From Dactylorhiza incarnata (taxonomy: Eukaryota > Streptophyta > Magnoliopsida > Asparagales > Orchidaceae): DNA of 64,000 nt. The stretch lies in assembly GCA_033032865.1 (NCBI GenBank), contig JAWHQI010000201.1:2233501-2297500 (forward strand), given 5' to 3'. Numbering within the stretch: the first letter of the stretch is position 1; each line of letters opens with the position of its first letter. Below are positions 53,045 to 63,195 of this stretch, piece by piece. Made by a program: the position numbers and the translations under genes. The notes under the pieces are model-generated. The model was given only the letters and a program-made list of their open reading frames with translations. It was not told the DNA's origin and did no database searches.

Positions 53045-56000
53045 AGAATTTCGTCCCGAAATTTCGAAAACAGTAATAGCAGGAAATTACAGTTTTTAAA
53101 GAAAATTTACCTGAGGGAAATAGCTCGGGGTACTCCGCAAGCATCGCTTGCTCTCTCTCCCAAGTTAGCTCCTCTCGGCCGCAATTATCCCACCGGACCT
53201 TTACCATCCGAATGGACTTGTTCCGCAACTGCTTTACCTCGGTATCCTCGATGCGTAAGGGTTTGACTTTCGTCGACAACCCACTATCCACTGACACTTT
53301 GCCGACCGCAACGATATGAGTAGGCTCTTGCACTGCCTTCCTCAGAACTGAAATGTGAAACACGTCGTGCAGACCGCTCAGCTCTGCAGATAGTGCAAGC
53401 CGATAAGCCGCATCACCAACACGTTCCACAATCTCAAACGGTCCTAAGTACCTTGGACTGAGCTTTTTCAAGCGTCGGATCCTTGATACCCCTTTGAACG
53501 GTTTGATCTTCAAGTAAACCCGGTCACCGACGGCGAACTCTAGATTCCTATTCTTGGCGTTGTAATACTTTGCTTGCCTATCCTGGGCAATCAATAGCCT
53601 TTCCCGAATAGTTCGGATCGTCGAAGTTGCTTCCTCAACATCCTTTCGCTTTAATAGCTTAGTATCGCCCGTTTCTGCCCAAGACAACAGCGTACGACAC
53701 TTCTTACCATAGAGGGCCTTGAAAGGAGCCATCTTTATACTGGCTTGGTAGCTATTATTGTAGGCGAATTCGATCATATAGAGATGATCTTCCCACTTCT
53801 TTCCAAAATCTAGAGCGCACATTCGGAGCATATCCTCCATAGTCCTGTTGGTCCTCTCGGTCTGTCCATCCGTTTGCGGGTGGAAGGCCGTGCTGAATTT
53901 CAATTTAGTGCCCAACAGTTCATGGATAAGCCTCCAATCTTTCGATGTGAAACGCCCATCACGATCGCTGACGATGCTACGAGGGACACCGTGCAGCCGC
54001 ACAATACTATCGACATAGAGCTTCGCTAGCTTTTCTACAGAATCATCCTTCCGGTTCGGAATAAAATGCGATACTTTTGTCAGTCTGTCCACGATCACCC
54101 AGATGGCGTCGTTTCCATGCTGCGATCTCGGCAATCCGTGCACGAAATCCATCGAAATATCGTCAAACTTCCATTCCGGAATCGGCAAGGACTTCAAAAT
54201 CCACCGGGACATTGACATTCCACCTTCACCAACGCGCAAGTGTTGCACTTGGCCACGTAGAGGGCAATGTCCTTCTTCATACCCGGCCACCAGAAAAGTT
54301 TCTTCATGTCCATGTACATTTTCGTGCTCCCCGGGTGGATAGAGTACTTGGTATGATGAGCCTCGTACATCAATTCCTCCCGTAGAGTACCAACGTTTGG
54401 GACGCACAATCTGCCATTCTTCCACATAAGGCCATCTTCGAAAGAGAAATCAGCGTTCAACCTGTCAACGGTTTCCGCTTTGTAGCGTTTCATGCTCTCA
54501 TCCAGCTCCAATGCCTGTCGAACTCGGTCGGCAAGGTGGTATTGAACCTCCGTCCAGTTCAAGCATGCTGAAGTAGACGCTCTTCGATCAACGCAAATGA
54601 TCTCCATTTCTTCCAGCTCACGGATTAGACGCTCATCGTGCATCAAAATCCAATTCGCTTGAGCGGGAGCCCGACGACTCAACGCGTCCGCAACTATATT
54701 TCCCTTTCCAGGAGTATATTTGATGTCGAAGGTGTAGTCCCCAAGGAACTCCAACCACCTCCTCTGTCGCATATTCAACTCCCTTTGATCTAGCAAGTAC
54801 TTGAGGCTCTTGTGGTCGGTAAAGATGTCGATCTTCACGCCATACAAATAATGCCTCCAAAGCTTAAGAGCAAATACCACGGCCGCTAGCTCCAAATCAT
54901 GGACCGGGTAATTCCTCTCATGAACCTTCAACTACCGGGAGCCGTAGGCAATTACCTTACCGAACTGCACTAGGACACAACCCAAACCACTCCCCGAGGC
55001 GTCGCTATAGATTTCATAGCCTTCCGTACCACATGGCGAGCATAGAATGGGCGCCGTGGTCAGACGGCTCTTCAGTTCTTCAAAAGCTCGTGCGCACTCG
55101 GGCGACCAAACGAACTTATGATCTTTCCTAGTCAATTTAGTGAGAGGAAGTGCAATCCTCGAGAAGTTTTCCACAAAGCGCCTATAATAGTCGGCAAGTC
55201 CTAAGAAACTTCGGACTTCCGCTACGTTTTTCAACAAAGGCCAGGCTCGGATCGCTTCTATCTTCGACGGATCAACCGCAATTCCATCTCCACTAACGAC
55301 GTGACCAAGGAATGCTACTGACGGTAGCCAAAACTCGCACTTGGAGAACTTGGCATATAGCTGACTCTTCCTCAAGGTGCTCAGAACGGCGTGCAGATGC
55401 CCTACATGCTCCTCTTCCGATTGAGAGTATACCAAAAAGTCGTCGATAAAGACGATCACAAATTGATCCAAATACTCACGGAACGTCCTGTTCATTAAGT
55501 CCATGAATACCGACGGTGCATTGGACAGACCGAACGGCATCACCGTGAACTCATAGTGCCCAAAGCGGGTACTGAACGCTATTTTTGGAATGTCACATTC
55601 CCTTATCCGCAGTTGGTAATAGCCGGACCTTAGGTCCAGTTTGGAGTATACCGTCGACCCAACCAGCTGGTCGAAGAGATCATCGATTCTTGGAATCGGA
55701 TATCGGTTCTTCTCGGTCAACTTGTTTAGCTCTCGATAATCGATACATAGACGCAAGCTCCCGTCCTTCTTTTTCACAAAGAGGACCGGTGCACTCCAAG
55801 GCGAAGAACTTGGACGTACGTAGCCTTGCTCTAGCAGCTCTTGCAATTGGACCTTCAGCTCTGCCAATTCCTTTGGCGCTATCCGGTACGGTGAGCGGGC
55901 CACAGGTTTGGCACCTGGCACCAACTCGATACAGAAATCGATCTCTCACTGAGGCGGAGCCCCAGGGAGTTCGTTAGGAAACACGTCGGCGTACTCCGCT

Positions 56001-56484
56001 ACAACTGGGACATCACATAACCTGGGCTTTGGCTCCGAAGCCTCCAACAAGGTGAAGAACAACTCGGCGCCTTTTCTCACCGCCTTAACCACTTGGAGAG
56101 CAGACATCAGCGTCTTGCTCGCTCCTCGCATACCGGCAAACGTGGTTTCTCCATCGGCGTTCCTTCCCAGAGTGATCTCCTTAGAATTGCAATCTATGCA
56201 TGCACGCTGCTCCGAGAGCCAGTCCATGCCGAAGATCACATCGAATTCAGCTAACGGCAACAACGATGCTTCCAAATCGAAATCTTGATTTCTGATCCGC
56301 ACCTTCACACAGCTCTTCCTATCCGCAGACATGCGAGATCCATTGGGTAGCACTACTTCTAATCTATCCTCTACGAAGGTAGATGGCACTCCGATTCGCA
56401 CCACGAAGACCTCAGACAGAAAAGAGTGCGATGCACCCGTATCAAATAGAGCTCTCGCCGGATAGTTGAGAATTAGGACAAAGC
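53045..56484 (-). pseudogene. pol: Element M pol: protease, RT, RNase H, integrase, chromodomain-like tail
   Basis: Exon begins at acceptor TTAG|GCTTTGT (56484). Protease reads YPARALFDTGASHSFL, intact. RT spans roughly 55920-55300 with FIDDFLVYS near 55450. RNase H has [16 protein letters not shown] and [22 protein letters not shown]. Integrase has [34 protein letters not shown] and [16 protein letters not shown]. The tail ([20 protein letters not shown]) is chromodomain-like. Only three breaks are seen: TGA at 55946-55948 (Arg CGA expected), TAG at 54932-54934 (Gln CAG expected) and a one-base frameshift near 54200. It is the best-preserved pol in the window. Confidence 0.9.
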
Positions 56485-56537
56485 CTAATTGCACACAAAA
56501 AGAAACATACAGTTGCACAACGGTATAATCACAAATA
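56485..56537 (-). other. Remaining 3' part of the gag-protease intron of element M
   Basis: On the minus strand, a T-rich stretch (TGTATGTTTCTTTTTGTGTG) ends CAATTAG before the protease exon. The donor side and gag were deleted. Phase and acceptor context match G. Confidence 0.6.
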
Positions 56538-57352
56538 GCCGGGGACGGACACAATCGACCCGGAGTTCCGGAGAACTTGAGGGAATCCTACACTTAACCC
56601 ATTGGGTGAAAGGGATCCCTCATGCAAGCATAGAGAAACGAAGGAGAGGACAAAAGACAAGTCCAAACAACGGGAGAAGAAATCGTTACCCTAGGAGCGT
56701 TCTTTTTCGCCATGGATCCGAGATTCTAGACGGAGGGAAATGACCGCACTGGGCTGCACTCTCCAGATCTGGAAACGGTTCGCGAAACGGAGCTCCAGAG
56801 CTCCGTCAATGGCGGAATCTCCCTTCTTCTTCCTTGGCTCCTCCTTCTTTCTCTAGGGTTTGGAGAGAGAATGACTTAGAGAATATGAGGTTTAACCCCC
56901 TCTCATCAGCCCTAAAGGTCTCCCGCAACTAACCCTAGCCGTTGGATCAAATCCCAAAAAATTTGGACGGTCCGATCTTCTTCTCCGCTCAAAATCGTGG
57001 AACAGAATAAACAGGGCGCACGATCGCTGGCGCACGATCACTGGTCGTGCGCGAAGAGGGAAATGGTCGTGCGCACTGTCCGAGACAGAACTCGATTCTC
57101 TTCTGAATTAACGCACGATCGCCGGCGCACGATCACTGGTCGTGCGCGAAGAGGACAATGGTCGTGCGCATACGCCTAGACAGAACTCCGATTCTTTGCG
57201 GGTTACGCACGATCATTGGCGCACGCTCACTGGTCGTGCGCTAAGAGGACAATGGTCGTGCGCATTGACCTGATCTGGAATCTTGAGCCTATCCCGAGCG
57301 CAACACCACCATTCCGCCTACCTCGCTGAACCACGATCTTTGGGGTGTTACA
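56538..57352 (-). repeat. Element M 5' LTR, outer 815 bp only
   Basis: Aligns base for base in length with 52213-53027. The remaining about 1256 bases of the LTR are gone, with the junction directly against the intron remnant. Confidence 0.9.
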
Positions 57353-57357
57353 AGGGT

Positions 57358-58472
57358 CGCAAACACCTCTTCACAAATGCCGTTAGCTCTTGTTAACGCG
57401 GATCGAACACCTTGTCTGCGTGAGTGAGTGAGTGGAAACGAAGTGATTCACAAGCAAGCAATGATGAAGTGCAAAGAAACATTCATTTCAAATAAACCAA
57501 ACATCATACTATTCAGGTTTACAAGATTCAACGATTACAACGAAGGAAAGAAGGAAGAGATAACCGATGGGTGAAGACTAGCGGCCGTTCACGGCCGAAA
57601 TGGTAGGTTGTCGGGCTACCTTCAGACTCGGGCGGACAATGCTTCCGGCGTAGAGAAACTGTCACAATTTCTCTACGTAGTTCCGTCGTCTTCTTCCTCA
57701 GATTTACTCTTCTTCTCGCCGGATTGGAATGGAAACAGTTGCTTAAGGGCTTGCGGATGGTGGAGAACGCTCCCAGACAATGGAGAAAAGCTTGGAATGG
57801 TTGGAGAAGACTTCCCCTTGCGTAGGAGATGAAGTGGAGGTGTCCAAGAAGGGTAGTCGGCGGCGTACGGACTGGGAAATCCGCTCCCGGCGGCTCGATG
57901 CTGACCTAAAAGCGGAACAGGCTTATATATAGGCGCTGAAATGAATACTGCGCACGGTCAATGGCGCACGACCAGTGGTCGTGCGCACTGGAATTCTGCG
58001 ATCGTGCGCGCTGCCTGAGCGGAGCCCTGTGAGGAAAGAAAATTATAAAATACATGTTCGCACGACCAGTGGCGCACGACCAGTGGTCGTGCGCACTATC
58101 GTAAGTGGCCGTGCGATAAGCCAGACAGAACTCATAAAAAGGGCATTAAGTGCGCACAATCAGTGGCGCACGACCAGTGGTCGTGCGCAATAGAACCAGT
58201 GATCGTGCGCAGTGTTCCTGTACAGAATTGTACCGGGAACATCTGCACGACACCTGTTCCAGCATACAACACCGGTCTAGCCACTGAAAGTGGAACTTAA
58301 CAGCACATGAAAACTAATAACGAAGTTAAGCACGAAATCACACCAAAACGGGCCAAAAGTGCACCTAGCATAGAATGATCAATATGAACTATAACAGGGC
58401 TAAAGTGCGGTGAAATGACTAAATAAATGGCCCAGATGAGTCCATAAAAGTGTATATGATCAGGACTCATCA
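57358..58472 (-). repeat. Element L 5' LTR, outer piece
   Basis: Continues the LTR interrupted by M, including the palindrome array (57952-58213), and ends at the TGATGAG terminus (58472) next to GCGTT. Confidence 0.93.
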
Positions 58473-59382
58473 GCGTTGTTGAATGTGCTATCAATAATAT
58501 TGAGGTTTCCGCGCTTTGCGACTCTGGGGCATCTCGCAACATTCTTGGCTGCAAGATGTTGAGAGATTGCACCTAACAATGAACTCTGAGGACCGAAAGT
58601 CGCTGGTGTTGGCTAATGGAGTAACTGTCGAAACTGAGGGTGAGATTCGTGAGGTTGTAGTAAATCTTAATGGAATGGCTGTAGTCACTGACTTTCAGAT
58701 TCTCGCCCCCATGGAAAATGATCCCATGCCAATCTTGGGGGTTCCTTTTCTAAAGGAGAGCGGCGCAACCCTCCACATCGCCACGGGTTGTGTCACCCTA
58801 CCTTCCAATGCAACAAACCTTTCTGGATCATTTTATCTTCCTAACTTCTCTGTAAGTAAAAGTAAGTGCAGGTCCAATGAGGAAAAATCAGACTTTGACG
58901 TGAAGAATCCTAGAGAGGAGGAAAGTATAACTCTGATGGAAGATAAAGCAAAGCAGCTCACAAATAATGAGCTGGAGATAGAAGGAAAAAGCAATGAGAC
59001 CAAGCAGTGGGAAGAAATGGGAGAAGGCGGAGCGATGAGCCTTCCAAACAATGTTTTTGTTCAAAACAAGAAATGTAAACAATCTAAACAGGTTAATTGG
59101 GCTGATCTACCCCCTTTTGAGGGTGCATAAATGAAGCCCCAGGCTGATCCCAATCCGACAAACACTATCACTCCTCCCGCACATGGTGCTCGGTGGCGCT
59201 CCCCTTCAGTGGAAAAACTGAAGCGGGAAAGAATCCTGCATGCTGCGCGCTTTGCAGCCCTGCGGCGCGAGAAGGAGGAGGTTAGGTGCAAGGGAGAGAC
59301 ATCTTCCTTGGGCCCTAAAGCTTTCACCTCCTGCCCATCTCGCGTGACTAGGGAGAACCACCACAAATCAGCATATAGCTGA
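58473..59382 (+). pseudogene. pro: Element K gag-protease ORF, second part
   Basis: Continues from 45008: VECAINNIEVSALCDSGASRNIL carries the protease active site (DSG). A one-base deletion near 58544 shifts the frame, then LTMNSEDRKSLVLANG and ILGVPFLKESGATLHIATG follow. A TAA at 59128-59130 precedes the conserved C-terminal domain (RWRSPSVEKLKRERILHAAR, ending HHKSAYS). Same block order as in L. Confidence 0.87.
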
Positions 59383-61185
59383 TGCGTGCCGGGATCTCCG
59401 GGCTGTGCTGTGTGTCACCTGTGATGTTTCTGTGCTTCTTGTTTCATGTTATTTGCTGCGTCGTACTGTCTCTTTAGCTTTTTATTATAAGACTTTTGCT
59501 ATCTAACTCTAATACAGGTATTTGGCCCACCTTCAAGGACGTTAAACAAAAGGGCTCTTGGGAGACAACCCATTTGGGACCATTTGGTCCCGTTCTTTCT
59601 TGTTATCTTTTTTTGCTATATTTTTGTGTGCTTGGGATCTCTTTAATCGCAGGTCCGCATTTCTTGGAGCACGGCGGGATCACCGCCTTCTGAACAAAAC
59701 GCCATATCTTCTGGTATGCTCATTTCTGAGCATGGGGTAATCTCTCATTCTAGCCTTCTTAAGCTTATGCCGCTATCGAATATACTTTTTTCTTAGTGTA
59801 AGTCTGGTGGAGTGAGAGTTAGTGTTACCTCGTGCACATGCATAGTGCACAACATACTAGGATTTACAATGTGTTATATTGTAGCATTGCTCATCTCATG
59901 GCACACCACGACACCCACGTGAGCGCACTTAACTGTAGGCGCGCGACGAGTCTAACTCGTCTCGGTTGTGTGAATGGGAAATCACGGTGCTGGGTTTGGA
60001 TTGCGAGACGAAGTACTTTGTTGACTCGTGGAGTGCTCTAGTCATTTATTCATGTCTCGCATAGAAATCGGTGTAGATAAAACTTTTCTTTATGCTTTTA
60101 GTTTTACATTTTATTCTGATAGCGTAATGCTAGTTTATTCTACTCAAAAGTGTTGAATCAGGTGCGAATCATTCGGTAGTGTAGGGATGTGTGTAGAGGG
60201 GTGCTAGGGTCGTATTGCTCGAGTCGGGAGGAAGAATCATCTTTCTCGGTGGCTAAGAACTTGCCCCAAGCGACTCTCGAAGCATGAGTATGAGTTAATT
60301 CAGTGCGTGAGCGTGACGTAGGCCATCATGTTGGCCAGTTTGAGCTTTGTATTCCGATCCTAACATCTTATCCTTGCTAGCCCCTTGTGCCTACCTGATC
60401 CCGTTGATTCAGCTCCACCTTCAATCCACCAAAGCCAAAATGACTATCCTAATCGCACACCAAATTCTGAGCTCAAGCAATCTGTGCATAAAAAAATTTG
60501 GGTGTTGATGCGGTGTATATCTGTGATTGTGGTGGAAATGTGTTATTGAAAATATAGCTGTTCTGTATCTAATTGTGCAAAATTGTGAAATTTGAAAAAA
60601 TGAAAAAAATGAAATGAAACGAAAAAAGAAAAAAATGTATAAAGAGATACATTTGGGAATACGTGGTGTACACAATTTTATTATTGCAGGGATAGTGTTT
60701 CGTTTGCAAGCTCATTTGGGTTATGTGTGCTAAGCCCCCGCATTTACCATTGTTTACCGCACCGTAGCCTAAGCCTAAATCATAACCTTAAGTCCTACTG
60801 ATTTGCGCATCGAATCGTATGAATGTCGTGGAGAGAGTGCGAACGGGTGAGCGTATGGTCATCGACACTGATGGATTTCAGTGGAGGTTGTTCCGAACTC
60901 CGGTGTTGAGTAATGTTCGCCTCAGCAGCCTTTCTACTTTCTTCCTACGCATGACCGAGTGATTCCCTATGATTCAACTTTTGAGTAGAAATAATATATA
61001 GTTTTGTTGTTAGAATTATGTAAACTATTTTGCATAACTAAAAATTCTTTTTACTAGATTTCTATGCACATGCGTATGAGACTTCGCATATTACTCTGTC
61101 CTTGCAATTTCTAACCCAGCTATGCTTTTTCTCGCTCCGCCGGATTTGTTTGCTCGGGACGCGCAAACAGGTAAGTCTGGGGGTG
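59383..61185 (+). other. Element K 3' untranslated region and polypurine tract
   Basis: No RT or integrase coding. Conserved with L: AATACAGGTATTTGG (about 59512), GGGAGACAACCCA (59560-59572), hairpin ATGCTCA-TTTC-TGAGCAT (59716-59733) and polypurine-like GTAAGTCTGGTGGAG (59798-59812). The tract GTAAGTCTGGGGGTG (61171-61185) abuts the 3' LTR. Confidence 0.7.
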
Positions 61186-62674
61186 TGATGAGTCTGGTTT
61201 ATACAGTGATTTCCGGCCTCATTTGGGTTTGTTTTAGTGTCATTGCGCTTCAATTGCTGTTCATATACGCTTATATTGATAGCATGGCATTTCTGCGCCT
61301 TTTGTGCAATCCTTCCCCCTTTGTGGCATGTTTTTCCTATATATTACTGTATGCCTGTGTTATGGATCCGGTGGTGTGCACGGATCGGGGTTATTTGTGT
61401 TTTTCCTGCAGGTCCTGGGATCGTGTGCACGTTCGGGATGGTGCGGGGCAATTTTTGGCCTAAAAAGCCTCTGATCGTGCGCATTCCTTCGCACACGATC
61501 AGGCGCACGACCAATGGTCGTGCATTAATTCCCGTCCCTGATTGAGCGTCGGCGCACGAGCACAGGCCTTTCTTCGCGCACGACCACTGGTCGTGCGCCC
61601 CTGACCATGCGTTGTTTTCTATCTTTTTCTTTGCTACAGGTTGACTTCGCACGATCACAGGCATTCCTTCGCGCACGACCATTGGTCGTGCGCCACTGAC
61701 CGTGCGCAGTACTTAGTCTGCTCTCTATTTAAGCCGCTGTTCCGTGAAATTAGGGATCGAGCACTGTTTTGGGGCGCAATTCCTGCGCGCGAGTCCGCCG
61801 TTCCACCTCTCCAAGGCCCCCCATTCCATTCCTCCCTTTGGGAAAGCTTCATCCATTGATCCTAAGGTCCATCTAGGGTCCCGGAAGCATTCTCCGCCAT
61901 CTACGGCCAGCATTCCATGAGGAAGACATCTCCATCGGGCGAAGGAGAAGTGACCCAGCTCTGAGAAGAAGACGGGCAACGGTTGGAGGTAGTGACAACC
62001 TCTAAACCCCGGAAGCAACCAAGGACTGAGCTCGGAGGAGGCGTGACGACCCCCCATTCCGACCAAGATCCGCGGCGAGACTTCTCATCTCGTGGTTACT
62101 TCTACCCCTTCTCTTTTTGTGATTTGTACTCTTTATTGTTGTAATGAACTAAATGAACATCTATTTGTCTATGAATGGGAGTTTATTTATGAACTTGTCC
62201 TTTACGTTATGCTGTGTAGTGATGCGCTCCGCCCCCGCTCCACTTACACCCACACATTCTAGCACTCGCTCTAGCAAAAGCTGGAAGCGATAGCGAAGAG
62301 GTGCCTTCGACCCTCAACTCTCGCATTTGCACTCACCTCATCCATATGCTCACCGGCCATCCGCTAAGCGAAGCACGACATCGCGGCCAGCACTAAATCC
62401 ATCCACCAAGCGACGCGGTGATTGCGACCCGCATAGTTTGTTTAGTTTTCTCATTCCCGTTCTATAAAACCAACCAAACCCCCCCTTGTTTTGTTAAACT
62501 TAGAAACCCCCATAATTAATCTCCTAACAAGCAAATCGTATTACCCAACTTGCGGTCCTTTGAGAATGATATTCGGGGAGCTACTCCCTAATTTTATTAC
62601 TTGACAACGACCGGTGCACTGCCGTTGTACCGCATTTCGTGCCCGCTAATTAGCGGTGTGGAAATAGCGCGTCA
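61186..62674 (+). repeat. Element K 3' LTR (1489 bp)
   Basis: Nearly identical to 41936-43423, including the palindrome array (61473-61708, perfect copy at 61671-61693). Followed by CTTCC. Confidence 0.95.
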
Positions 62675-62679
62675 CTTCC

Positions 62680-63195
62680 CTACCTCCTATACAACTGTCC
62701 CTTTTTCTAGGGGCCTATCTTCAGGTCTACCTTAAACTAGAAAGGGGGAGATGCTTGGTGAAGAAGTCCCAGATCATGCAGATGCAGACTCAGTTAAGGT
62801 GTTTAATACAGCAGATACAGTTTTTGATAATGATAATTATCAAAGTTTTTCAATTCCAATTCAAGTTCAGATTCAGTTACAGCTCCAATTCTAGTGATAG
62901 ATTCACTCCAGTAGATTCTCCTATGCTAAAGAAGATTATTCAAAAGCTATGGTTCATTATACAGCTCAGATAAACAAAGCCAAAGCAGAAGGCAAGGTTT
63001 TCTCTCAGTATTCTACAATCTCTGATTTCAGAAAGCAAGAATTTGAAAGTGTAAATATTTCTAAAGTCAGGGTGATATATTTTCTATCTGCTGAAATGAC
63101 TTAAAATTTCTGTCAGATATGTATGCTCTTTGTTTGCTTTTTGTTTTTTTTATTTAAATTTGTCAAATAGTGTCCTAACCCAAATAGAGGGAGAT
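62680..63195 (+). other. Element I region between K and 3' LTR
   Basis: A frame from ATG 41903 continues in phase here to a stop at 62971-62973, giving a possible 108-residue product. A second frame reads EEVPDHADADSVKVFNTADT. Neither is recognised, and SIRE elements can carry an extra ORF here. AAAGGGGGAGATG near 62740 resembles a polypurine tract; the functional one, AATAGAGGGAGAT, ends at 63195. Confidence 0.5.

Larger units (their letters stand above)
50957..57352 (-). mobile_element. Element M: Ty3/gypsy chromovirus, minus strand, 5' part deleted (TSD AGGGT)
   Basis: Flanked by AGGGT at 50952-50956 and 57353-57357, and removing it restores the LTR of L. On the minus strand it has an outer 814-bp piece of 5' LTR, the 3' end of the gag-pro intron, a nearly complete pol and a full 2071-bp 3' LTR. 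Inner 5' LTR, leader and gag are missing, removed by one deletion ending near 56537. Its pol is close to that of G. It is the youngest insertion in the stack by position. Confidence 0.93.
45009..58472 (-). mobile_element. Element L: gag-protease-only Athila-like element, minus strand (TSD GCGTT)
   Basis: Flanked by GCGTT at 45004-45008 and 58473-58477. Removing L restores the K frame (SPCV-VECAINNIEV). On the minus strand the order is 5' LTR (split by M), tRNA-Asp primer site, a nearly intact gag-protease ORF, a 1.8-kb 3' UTR, polypurine tract and 3' LTR. There is no RT or integrase. L resembles K throughout but is a distinct family. Confidence 0.93.
41936..62674 (+). mobile_element. Element K: gag-protease-only Athila-like element (TSD CTTCC)
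   Basis: Flanked by CTTCC at 41931-41935 and 62675-62679. LTRs of 1488 and 1489 bp differ at few positions, so K is fairly young. The primer site is tRNA-Asp. One ORF encodes Athila-type gag, protease and a conserved C-terminal domain. RT, RNase H and integrase are absent, so K must use proteins from another element. It is interrupted by element L between gag and protease. Confidence 0.92.

Noticed and set aside
54077..54385. Open frames opposite the pol of M and similar antisense ORFs elsewhere
   Set aside because: They overlap well-supported pol or gag on the other strand and match nothing recognisable; shadows of codon composition.
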